A stretch of DNA of 64,000 nucleotides from Trichomonas vaginalis G3. Taxonomy: Eukaryota; Parabasalia; Trichomonadida; Trichomonadidae. The DNA is taken from contig NC_067205.1 in the NCBI RefSeq assembly GCF_026262505.1, positions 25,983,693 to 26,047,692 of the forward strand, read 5' to 3'. Position numbers and translations under genes: made by a program. Numbering within the stretch: position 1 is the stretch's first letter; each line of letters begins with the position of its first letter. Below, in pieces: positions 1-7,911 of this stretch. Below the pieces are notes generated by a model. It was not told where the DNA came from, did no database searches, and worked only from the letters and a program-made list of their open reading frames with translations.

Positions 1-840
1 AGGATTTTGCTTATGACTTCAGTTATTTTGTAAAGACGTATGAATTTTACCATATTAAAATGCATTAATTGGAACTTTTGAAGAAAAATGAAATTGAAAG
101 TAATTCAAATCGAAATTGAATAATTATAATTTCTCATATGTATAATGTAAACGAATAAATATTTCACTTTTGAGATTTATTCTGAAAAGAAATTTATGTT
201 CAACTTATGAAAACTTAGCATATTATAGAAAGAATTGTAATATTCAAATATAAAATTTTTCTTGATTTTCTCATATGCGATCAAAATTTGAGAATGTTAT
301 AGACCGAAAATAGATTTTTTCGGTTTTCTCTTCAAATAATTGAAAGAATGATACTATTATAGGTTTATTATATTATATAGCATATAATCATGCTATAGCC
401 GAAAATTATAAGTTTTGAGAAGATTGAATATAACACAAATAAATTTAAATGTAAGTTAAATTGCTTGTTGTTTTTAATAGCTATTTAATGGGAAATCCAA
501 TATTGCAAAATTCAAATTGAATGATTGAAAGAACAGAAAAAGTCATTCTTTTCAATTTCGAATATGTTTCATTGTATTTATAATTATATGGCAAATAAGA
601 TATTTAAACTTGATTTTTGAAGGAAAATTCACAAAATTGAATGAATTCAAATAATTTTTATTCAAAAATAAACTAGTTATTTGAGGTTAATACTAATTAT
701 CTATTCAAACTACAAAGTTTGTAATTTAAAATATTTTGTGAGATCAGATTGAATTAATTCAAGGTTCTTTTCAATTAATATTAATGACCATATTACGCAT
801 TTTCGAACATTCTAAACCAAATATATAAAAATAGGAGACG
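1..840. other. AT-rich flank without genes
   Basis: Very AT-rich sequence with stops in all frames at short intervals. I see no open frame, RNA gene or repeat unit worth naming. It probably is intergenic host DNA or long-decayed element sequence. Confidence 0.6.
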
Positions 841-2090
841 AATGTTAAATTTGCTAGACATGGGGGAGTTGTCTGCAAAGTTTTAGCTCTTATCTCTAAC
901 AAAAAATTAATTTTTAAAAAAAAGACCGAATACGTTTCACAGCGAGAAAAAAATAAAAGGCAAGATAGAATTTTCTAGACATAAAGAAGTTGTTTACCGA
1001 GTTTTAGCTCTTATCTCTAACAAAAAATTAATTTTTAAAAAAAAGACCGAATACGTTTCACAGCGAGAAAAAAATAAAAGGCAAGATAGAATTTTCTAGA
1101 CATAAAGAAGTTGTTTACCGAGTTTTAGCTCTTATCTCTAACAAAAAATTAATTTTTAAAAAAAAGACCGAATACGTTTCACAGCGAGAAAAAAAAAAAA
1201 GGCAAGATAGAATTTTCTAGACATAAAGAAGTTGTTTACCGAGTTTTAGCTCTTATCTCTAACAAAAATTAATTTTTAAAAAAAAGACCGAATACGTTTC
1301 ACAGCGAGAAAAAAATAAAAGGCAAGATAGAATTTTCTAGACATAAAGAAGTTGTTTACCGAGTTTTAGCTCTTATCTCTAACAAAAAATTAATTTTTAA
1401 AAAAAAGACCGAATACGTTTCACAGCGAGAAAAAAATAAAAGGCAAGATAGAATTTTCTAGACATAAAGAAGTTGTTTACCGAGTTTTAGCTCTTATCTC
1501 TAACAAAAAATTAATTTTTAAAAAAAAGACCGAATACGTTTCACAGCGAGAAAAAAATAAAAGGCAAGATAGAATTTTCTAGACATAAAGAAGTTGTTTA
1601 CCGAGTTTTAGCTCTTATCTCTAACAAAAAATTAATTTTTAAAAAAAAGACCGAATACGTTTCACAGCGAGAAAAAAATAAAAGGCAAGATAGAATTTTC
1701 TAGACATAAAGAAGTTGTTTACCGAGTTTTAGCTCTTATCTCTAACAAAAAATTAATTTTTAAAAAAAAGACCGAATACGTTTCACAGCGAGAAAAAAAT
1801 AAAAGGCAAGATAGAATTTTCTAGACATAAAGAAGTTGTTTACCGAGTTTTAGCTCTTATCTCTAACAAAAAATTAATTTTTAAAAAAAAGACCGAATAC
1901 GTTTCACAGCGAGAAAAAAATAAAAGGCAAGATAGAATTTTCTAGACATAAAGAAGTTGTTTACCGAGTTTTAGCTCTTATCTCTAACAAAAAATTAATT
2001 TTTAAAAAAAAGACCGAATACGTTTCACAGCGAGAAAAAAATAAAAGGCAAGATAGAATTTTCTAGACATAAAGAAGTTGTCTACCAAGT
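841..2090. repeat. Satellite of about 120 bp, 11 units
   Basis: Eleven head-to-tail units of 119-120 bp. Each unit contains CATAAAGAAGTTGTTTACCG, then a TTAGCTCTTATCTCTAAC block, an A-run, GACCGAATACG and CACAGCGAGAAA. Inner units are almost identical and differ mainly in A-run length. The first unit (about 841-960) and the last (about 2060-2090) are diverged, as expected when unequal exchange homogenises the middle of an array. No open reading frame runs through the units. Confidence 0.95.
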
Positions 2091-2498
2091 GTCAGCTGTT
2101 ACTTCTTCTCAATACTGATATAAAATAAAAATCTTTATTATTTATTTAACCTTTATTGTTTCATTAAACTTCATTTATTTTATATTATAGTTTTATTCTT
2201 TTACCTACTTGTAAAATAATCTAATTTTATATCATCATTTTACCGGATTATTCTTCAGTACATCGATTGTGTATCTAAAATAATATCATTATCCTTATTC
2301 TGTTTTTTCCAAATTTCTTTTAAATATCTTTTTTGGTTAGATTACTTTATACTTTTTACTTTTATTTTTTTAATTTAAAAAAAAATTTGGTGATTGTTCT
2401 ATTCTGTTACAATGTGCATTATCATATTCTAATGAATTATTCATTACATACATTTAAAAAAACTTGTTAAAAATGAAATTAAAAAATTATGTTTATTA
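2091..2498. other. AT-rich spacer without genes
   Basis: AT-rich, T-tract-rich stretch between the satellite and a short coding relic. I see nothing else in it. Confidence 0.5.
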
Positions 2499-2666
2499 TT
2501 ACGCTGTGAATGTGTCAACAGCGGTCATGCCTGTATCTGTATCCCATATTTGCCACAACCTTTCTGTATCTGCATTTGTGTATTTCGGTTTCAGCTGATA
2601 CATTTGATTTGGCGTGTAATTTGTTCCAGTTAATGGATTAATTGGGAGATCTTCAGTTAGTATGGG
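2499..2666 (-). pseudogene. C-terminal coding relic, unknown protein
   Basis: On the reverse strand about 55 codons stay open and end in a double stop. The peptide is composition-normal, with NPLTGTNYTPNQMYQLKPKY and a following LWQIWDTDTG stretch, unlike the surrounding low-complexity DNA. There is no start, so it would be the tail of a lost gene. It lies just outside the left end of Polinton A, so it may belong to an older element that A inserted into or beside. Function not recognised. Confidence 0.35.
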
Positions 2667-2847
2667 TTAGTTGGGTATGGTGGCACTGTGTTCCACCTTA
2701 CCCATTATATGTGAATTTGACACTTTACAAAACCGCTAACGTATATTTTACAACACAAATGACAACACTAACTTAACCTTAAATATTTACAAAGCCGCCA
2801 ACCACTTCACCTCACTAACGAACTCACTAATGAAAAAATAAACGTTC

Positions 2848-3132
2848 TCATAAATTTTCTTCTATATCTTCATCGTCAATGTTAACTCTATTGTAGTCAT
2901 ACTTGAAGTCATAAAGTTTCTCAAGTTTTGAAATGCATAGTCTTGTTAACTTACCTTCATCATCATAAGTTTTTATAAAACTACCATGACAATCTTTATA
3001 CACAGTCAATGTATAGTCAACTGGTCTAGGATGAAGTGTAAAGAACATGTTATACTCAGGAAGGAAGAATAAATGTTTAAATGTATGTTTGTTATATTTT
3101 TCGATTTGTATGAGTTGCTTTTGTTCTGTCAT
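2848..3132 (-). CDS. TIR-encoded 94-aa protein, copy 1
   Basis: Complete 94-aa frame, identical in protein to the copy in the right repeat (35181-35465). The middle contains FFLPEYNMFF and the C-terminal half YDDEGKLTRLCISKLEK, ending acidic. That second half resembles the tail of the HNH-type gene at 30440-31016, which has DVEGRRTKLSIAKFKR, so the 94-aa protein may be a stand-alone version of an HNH-associated binding domain (inference). An AT-rich TTTTATTTT stretch lies right upstream of the start. Function not established. Confidence 0.75.
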   Translation of the reverse strand: MTEQKQLIQIEKYNKHTFKHLFFLPEYNMFFTLHPRPVDYTLTVYKDCHGSFIKTYDDEGKLTRLCISKLEKLYDFKYDYNRVNIDDEDIEENL

Positions 3133-3199
3133 TTATAAAAAAAATAAAATAAAAATAAACCTAAAAATAAATGATATCACCACCCTCACACGTATGAAA

Positions 3200-3268
3200 A
3201 CATAGCACAAAAATAAATTTAGGTGAAGTGGTGAGATCTCACCTCTTTTTTCACCTGTTTTTTCACCC
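3200..3268. promoter_or_regulatory. GAGATC palindrome block (left TIR)
   Basis: A GGTGAGATCTCACC palindrome flanked by AGGTGAA/TTCACCT repeats that can fold into a longer hairpin. The same block recurs at 11582-11650, 15005-15062, 16141-16203, 19560-19612, 20697-20756 and 35038-35095, always between genes. The core contains GATC. Role unknown: hairpin 3' end signal, regulator site or replication site are all possible. Confidence 0.7.
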
Positions 3269-3276
3269 TGTTGAAT

Positions 3277-3804
3277 TCATTGCTTTATAACTCTCTTCCT
3301 TGGTTTCTTTTTAGTTGCTTTCTTCACGTCTGTCTCCAACTTGACTGTCTTTCTTCTTCGTCCGTAATGATACCAGTTACTTCCACCAGTCAATGGGTCA
3401 AATGGTCTTTCGTAAGGGTTTCCATACATTCCATAGGGACCATACGGAAGAACTACTGGTGGAGAAGAAACATTTTCTTTAGTTCCATCGAATCTATTTA
3501 AATGCATTGTTTCACCTTTCATCTGGTCATTAAAGTCTTTTGCGTGTTTTGCAAACTCATCGTCCTTTCCTAAAGCATTTTCTGACTCAGTCGCAACCAA
3601 ATTGGATGCTTTATTTATGAGCCCTATTTTATTTAATCTTAACTTCTTTGCAACCCAGCCTCCAATCTTCCCTTTATTTGCATCTAATGTCTTCGAAACC
3701 CTTCCTCCACTCATTTTATTTACTGCGTCATAAGCTCCAAGTGCTTTTGCTCCAAATGCTAATGCTTTTGTTCCCATTGCGCCTAAAGCTGCCCAAGCTA
3801 CCAT
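3277..3804 (-). CDS. Virion-interior-like basic protein, 175 aa
   Basis: Starts MVAWAALGAMGTKALAFGAK, a small-residue, Gly/Ala-rich N-terminus able to form an amphipathic or membrane-active helix, and ends in a strongly basic tail (KKATKKKPRKRVIKQ). This layout, plus a Tyr/Gly/Pro-rich middle, resembles capsid-interior or pVI/pX-like proteins of Polintons and adenoviruses, but I see no diagnostic motif. The upstream gene's stop codon abuts this start (TAAATG). The 3' end lies inside the terminal repeat. Confidence 0.65.
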   Translation of the reverse strand: MVAWAALGAMGTKALAFGAKALGAYDAVNKMSGGRVSKTLDANKGKIGGWVAKKLRLNKIGLINKASNLVATESENALGKDDEFAKHAKDFNDQMKGETMHLNRFDGTKENVSSPPVVLPYGPYGMYGNPYERPFDPLTGGSNWYHYGRRRKTVKLETDVKKATKKKPRKRVIKQ

Positions 3805-4029
3805 TTACACCATATTAAAATCATCTCTCTTCAATATTATCTCATAAAAGTTCTCGTTACTGGAGAAAGTCAATGAAACATAAGCGTTCTCACGGGCTTC
3901 GCCCTCACCACTTTGCGGTCTATCTAACTTCTTTCTTATCTCATCTATACGCTTCAAAATGTCTGAACAATTGCTAACATCTTCTACAACAGTTATTTCA
4001 TCATGAATGACCTTCAAGAACAAGCTCAT
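3805..4029 (-). CDS. Small acidic/basic protein, 74 aa, unknown
   Basis: Complete 74-aa frame fitted exactly between two neighbours: its ATG directly follows the stop of the upstream gene, and its own stop directly precedes the next ATG. The N-terminal half is a likely helix (SDILKRIDEIRKKLDRP), the rest looks like beta strands. No family recognised. The tight TAAATG junctions suggest very short 5' leaders, as in trichomonad mRNAs. Confidence 0.65.
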   Translation of the reverse strand: MSLFLKVIHDEITVVEDVSNCSDILKRIDEIRKKLDRPQSGEGEARENAYVSLTFSSNENFYEIILKRDDFNMV

Positions 4030-4911
4030 TTAATATGCTATTAAAATCATTTCAATAATGAGTCCATCCTTTCCATCTTTAGGTAGCACAACATCTTTCA
4101 TTGAAGAAGGTTCGACAAGTCTTATGTTAAACTTACTGACAAAGTTTGTTATACTATAATGCTTCGGCGGCGAATACATGTAGTTTGAAAGACATAATAT
4201 AGATTCTTCAGCAAATTCACTTATACTGGATTTTATAACAATGTTCTCACGAGACCAAATACCACCAATTGACAATCTTGTAAGCAATCCTGCTGAACCT
4301 TCAACTGTAAACGTCGATGGTAACATTCCACGAAGGTCATCTATTGACATCGTTGAGTCACTGTATTTAAATATTTTCTTAAAGCAATCGTCATTATCTA
4401 ACCATGCAATAGCTTTGAAGTTTTCATTCGAATATACATCTGCTTCATTAAATGTAAAACCTGACTTCTTTGCAGAGACGACTTTAAAATCTATTGAGTT
4501 TGTTTCAAAATTATATGCTATGGTAACTTCTGAAGGTAATGGATGTCCTTCCGCAGTCAGTTGTTCTCTCACTACCGTTTGAAGCTTTGTATTAAAAACT
4601 TTCATGTCATCTCCTGTATCTAAGTTCACATACACAGCAACAGGAAAACTATCTTGCTTCTTTGTTTCATCATTATATCTCAAAACATTAAAGTTCTTCA
4701 ATAATATTGTTCTTCCTGCTGGAATACTTCGAACCTGTCTGATTTCAATAGCTTTCTCACCTCCTACATACTCTACCCAGTGTCTTGGATATTCATAAGT
4801 ATACTGACTTTCTTGAATTTTGGTTGGTTTCATCATAACATGTTCATAGTATATCTTTATACTCTTGTCAGTTAGACTCGGTGCTATGTTCTGAATATTT
4901 CTGACTTGCAT
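4030..4911 (-). CDS. YP..W family Polinton protein, 293 aa
   Basis: I place the start at 4911 (MQVRNIQNIAP) because a longer frame would overlap the ATPase start on the other strand. The central YTYEYPRHWVEYVGGEKAIE segment matches the pattern seen in the genes at 57684-58498 and 63194-64000, which have YRFDYPLRWL and KAI in the same order, so this is a protein conserved between Polintons A, B and C. The predicted content is mostly beta strand, compatible with a structural or capsid-associated role, but the function is not known. It is divergently paired with the ATPase, 16 bp apart. Confidence 0.7.
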   Translation of the reverse strand: MQVRNIQNIAPSLTDKSIKIYYEHVMMKPTKIQESQYTYEYPRHWVEYVGGEKAIEIRQVRSIPAGRTILLKNFNVLRYNDETKKQDSFPVAVYVNLDTGDDMKVFNTKLQTVVREQLTAEGHPLPSEVTIAYNFETNSIDFKVVSAKKSGFTFNEADVYSNENFKAIAWLDNDDCFKKIFKYSDSTMSIDDLRGMLPSTFTVEGSAGLLTRLSIGGIWSRENIVIKSSISEFAEESILCLSNYMYSPPKHYSITNFVSKFNIRLVEPSSMKDVVLPKDGKDGLIIEMILIAY

Positions 4912-4927
4912 TTTTAATGGAGATAAA

Positions 4928-5815
4928 ATGAAGCATTTAATACATGACGTAGATGAAGACATGAATGAAACTACAGACAAACTTAACTCTTCTCTTATTC
5001 TTCCTTTCAGCAAAGATTATGAGTTCTGTTCAAATGGTGTGTATTTCTATTGTGGAAAGATGGGTTCAGGTAAAACATTTAACCTCATTCGTCATATACT
5101 CATAACAGAGTGTTTAGGAAACGACTCTTACTATGACCAAATCATTATATCAGCAACTTCAGACTCTATGGACTCAACAGCGAAAACATTTATGTCAAAA
5201 GTTCAAGCCTCTGTCGTTAAAGTTCCAGACAGTGAACTCATTGAATTTCTTCAACGTTACATTCGACGTAAGAGGAAATATTATGCCATCGTTGAATTTA
5301 TACAGTCAGGAATGCAAAAGACTTCTGAGGAGATGGAAAGAATTATTGACAAACACCACTTACGTCAATACTCAGGAGTTTACGATATGAAACGACTTAC
5401 AAACTACATTCTGTCAAAACTTTCAAAATACCCCTTCAAAAAGTATCCTTCAAACACTCTGCTCGTTTGTGACGACTTCGCCGGAAAAGGTTTAGTGTCA
5501 AAACCAGACTCACCATTAGCTAACATCATTACTAAAGTCAGACATTACCACTTAACTGTAGCAATACTTATGCAAACATGGAGGTTTTTAGCTTTAAACA
5601 TAAAACGTCTCATAACTGACTTCGTTATCCTTCAAGGTTTCTCACGTTATGATATTGAACTCATTTGGAAACAGTCAGGTATAACATTACCTTTTGAAGA
5701 AATTTGGGAAGCATATAAGTCTCTCATCTCTCCTCGTTCATACCTTGAGATTCATATCATGACTAATACCATTAAAGTCAAAAATATTCCATGGGAACGA
5801 CCAACATTGTTTTAA
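4928..5815 (+). CDS. FtsK/HerA-type genome-packaging ATPase
   Basis: A 295-aa P-loop ATPase that in Polintons and related viruses pumps DNA into the capsid. Walker A is YCGKMGSGKT near residue 42-51; Walker B is TLLVCDDFAG near residue 179-188. The length suits the A32-like packaging group. Its stop codon overlaps that of the convergent gene downstream, and its start lies 16 bp from a divergent gene, showing how compactly the element is packed. The frame looks whole. The equivalent in Polinton B is at 46360-47225. Confidence 0.9.
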   Translation: MKHLIHDVDEDMNETTDKLNSSLILPFSKDYEFCSNGVYFYCGKMGSGKTFNLIRHILITECLGNDSYYDQIIISATSDSMDSTAKTFMSKVQASVVKVPDSELIEFLQRYIRRKRKYYAIVEFIQSGMQKTSEEMERIIDKHHLRQYSGVYDMKRLTNYILSKLSKYPFKKYPSNTLLVCDDFAGKGLVSKPDSPLANIITKVRHYHLTVAILMQTWRFLALNIKRLITDFVILQGFSRYDIELIWKQSGITLPFEEIWEAYKSLISPRSYLEIHIMTNTIKVKNIPWERPTLF

Positions 5816-6213
5816 AGTTTAACCTTCAATTGACTGATGGTAAACAAATTCCATGCATCTCTGTCGCCATTTCTGTTAATATTTTTGCTGTCATTCATAT
5901 CATCCACTTCCCCATCCGTTAGCTTTTGAGGATATGCGTTAGAATAGCTGTTCTTAAATGAAGGCTTTTCACCTTTGAGAGCATAAACTCTATAACTTTC
6001 TGCATACTTTATGTTTGAACCTCCTGAGCCATCATTGACATAAATTTTTATAGGCTTCCACCCTTTGTTCATGTTCCTGCTTCTTCCCTTAGCTCTTTTG
6101 TTCAGTAGTTCTACATCTTTATACACAGCTCCTGTCTCAGTGAATTCAACAATATTTTCATTCGTTAGCTTTACATTCAAACCCTTGTCGAGTATATTGT
6201 TCATTTCATACAT
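5812..6213 (-). CDS. Unknown protein upstream of CCG gene, about 133 aa
   Basis: The longest frame starts at 6330, but I prefer the ATG at 6213, which removes overlap with the divergent gene and leaves a 25-bp shared AT-rich promoter. The C-terminal half has Gly/Ser and Asn/Asp-rich stretches. In Polinton B the same position (reverse strand, just before the CCG gene) is held by 42092-42511; sequence similarity is too weak for me to call them homologous. Function unknown. Confidence 0.55.
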   Translation of the reverse strand: MYEMNNILDKGLNVKLTNENIVEFTETGAVYKDVELLNKRAKGRSRNMNKGWKPIKIYVNDGSGGSNIKYAESYRVYALKGEKPSFKNSYSNAYPQKLTDGEVDDMNDSKNINRNGDRDAWNLFTISQLKVKL

Positions 6214-6238
6214 ATAAAAGGTTTTTATTCTATATGAA

Positions 6239-6853
6239 ATGAGAAGCAAATCCATCTTAGCTGGTGCCGTTAATGTTCCAATTGAACCAACATCAAATGT
6301 TGACTCACGAACGACAAACAATATTGTCATAAAGAACTATAGTTCAGAGTGTTTGAAAGAACCAGAACCAGAGCTGAAATCCGTGAATTTAAACTCAGCT
6401 TCAAACGCTAACGCTACATCAGATGTTAAGTTAGAGTATCCACCACTGGACCAAATTCTTTCAAGAGAAGCCAACGACAATCCTTACACAAATGTTCAAA
6501 CAAATCCTTCAGATAACGTAGACTATTACCTTCTTCAGTTATACCAAACAATTTTACTCAAAGACGATAAGAAGCTTTTGACAAATCTTATAAGTAAGAA
6601 CCAAATAATTCTAACAAAGGAGGACCTTGAAAATGTTATCTCACGAATAACAGGGAAACAATGTGTCATTGACTATCTCGACCCTGAAATCGAATGCTGT
6701 GGTCAAACTCCACTATTCATGAAAATAGGTAACATCCGCATCATTGAAACACCAGGAACTACAGGAGTTGAGTTTAAGTATAAATATTCGAACGAGTATA
6801 CAAAACTTTCAACAGAATATAAACTTTGTTTGAAATATGTTTTAGTAAATTAA
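6239..6853 (+). CDS. CCG-motif Polinton protein, 204 aa
   Basis: A low-complexity Asn/Ser-rich N-terminal half precedes a compact C-terminal domain containing DYLDPEIECCGQ. The gene at 42530-43107 in Polinton B has the same architecture with EIEPDISCCG, followed in both by a beta-rich NLKYSF/FKYKYS stretch. In both elements the next genes are a 76-80 aa protein and the penton-like capsid protein. That conserved neighbourhood suggests a role tied to the vertex or capsid, for example an attachment or assembly factor (inference). Family not recognised. Confidence 0.7.
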   Translation: MRSKSILAGAVNVPIEPTSNVDSRTTNNIVIKNYSSECLKEPEPELKSVNLNSASNANATSDVKLEYPPLDQILSREANDNPYTNVQTNPSDNVDYYLLQLYQTILLKDDKKLLTNLISKNQIILTKEDLENVISRITGKQCVIDYLDPEIECCGQTPLFMKIGNIRIIETPGTTGVEFKYKYSNEYTKLSTEYKLCLKYVLVN

Positions 6854-6915
6854 AGCAGTCAGGAGGGCTCTTTGAGCCCATCTTGGCGCTTTGCACCGTC
6901 AGTCAAAAAAAAATT
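6854..6915. terminator. Inverted repeat between convergent genes
   Basis: The short gap between two convergent genes holds a GC-richer stretch with GGGCTC/GAGCCC and a partial mirror of GCGC, then an A-run. It could form a small hairpin at the ends of both transcripts. Weak evidence. Confidence 0.3.
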
Positions 6916-7158
6916 TCAAGTTAGCAATTTGTAATATCTATCCAAAACTTCTTCAACAGTATCGAACTCATCTTCATAATGCAAACCTAATCTTATTGAC
7001 TTGGTGCAGTTTTCACTAACACAATATTTTTCTGTTCTCTTGACTGACATAACTAACTCATTTGTTTCATCAAACAGCAACAACCAAAGTTCATGACCTA
7101 ATACATAACATTCATACTTTATATTTTTAGCTCTGAGTTCTCTTGTAAGCTGTTGCAT
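6916..7158 (-). CDS. Small penton-linked protein, 80 aa
   Basis: Complete frame, MQQLTRELRAKNIKYECYVL at the start and EEVLDRYYKLL at the end. The gene at 43114-43344 (76 aa, ending DEVLLHFQKNF) has the same length, strand pattern and position next to the penton gene in Polinton B, so I regard them as one family. Overlaps the 3' part of the capsid gene by about 40 bp. Unknown function. Confidence 0.65.
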   Translation of the reverse strand: MQQLTRELRAKNIKYECYVLGHELWLLLFDETNELVMSVKRTEKYCVSENCTKSIRLGLHYEDEFDTVEEVLDRYYKLLT

Positions 7159-7894
7159 TTAATATTTTCTAAAAAGTCAACTTCAACAGTCATTCGCACT
7201 GGTGCCTTCAGTTCTACAGGCTCTCCTTGAAAGTCAACAAGTCTGAATTGCATGTCTTTCAAATTATGAGGACTAATGCGAACCCATTTACCTAAATGAG
7301 TTGCTATGACAGGAACGTTTGGAATGAACATTGAATTGACTGCATAACAGAAGGATTTATATTCTACTGAACCTTTACTATTAACTCCTGAAATGCCTGT
7401 GACATTAGCTATTTTAGACTCAATGTATAAACAATTACCATAACATACGTATGGAACAGATTTCATCTCAATCGTTTTGTCAACACTTTTCAAAGGAAAT
7501 GTCATATGGTATGCACCAAAAGAAGTTGTACTCTATGACTCATTCTTGGTATCTTAAACTCCTTCGCATAACTGAACTTCAAAACTCCTGCAATAAGTTT
7601 AACATTCATTAAGTTTTCTTCGTTATCCTTGTTTATTGTAGTATTTATGAGAGCATTTAACACTCCAGCTAATGTTTCCATCTTATATTCTACATTATTG
7701 TGAAATCTTATTTCGTGCTTCTTTCCATCTATTTCAATCTCCATGAAATCTGTTTCATCTGTTATAACGAATGAAGCGATAGTATTGAAGTCAACCATTC
7801 TGAATGCAAGCGCCTCATTCTGTAGACCTAAGTTTGTTTGTAGCTTTACTGTCCCGTATTCGTTTGGGTCTGTACTTTGCAAATAGAACAACAT
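7119..7894 (-). pseudogene. Penton-like minor capsid protein (mCP)
   Basis: Beta-rich protein with the C-terminal FRLVDFQGEPVELKAPV motif, typical of the strand that closes the Polinton minor capsid (single jelly-roll, penton) fold. Polinton B carries the same family at 43355-44151, with ANFVPVKLLCPMYL in the same place. It would form the vertices of the capsid. The start at 7894 leaves 17 bp to the divergent fibre gene. The coding frame is interrupted about once. Confidence 0.75.
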
Positions 7895-7911
7895 TTTATT
7901 CTCATTAAAAT

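Larger units (their letters stand above)
2725..3301 (+). repeat. Left terminal inverted repeat of Polinton A
   Basis: Reverse complement of 35013-35587 with very few differences. It contains the whole 94-codon gene and the GAGATC palindrome block. Its inner edge falls inside the 3' end of the 175-aa gene, so the repeat has grown inward over coding sequence. Confidence 0.93.

Noticed and set aside
1-840. Host genes in the left flank
   Set aside because: No frame of useful length or composition.
841-2090. CRISPR-like array
   Set aside because: Whole 120-bp units repeat without unique spacers; a satellite.
2715-2730. Target duplication for Polinton A
   Set aside because: No matching 6-mer at the two outer edges that I could see.
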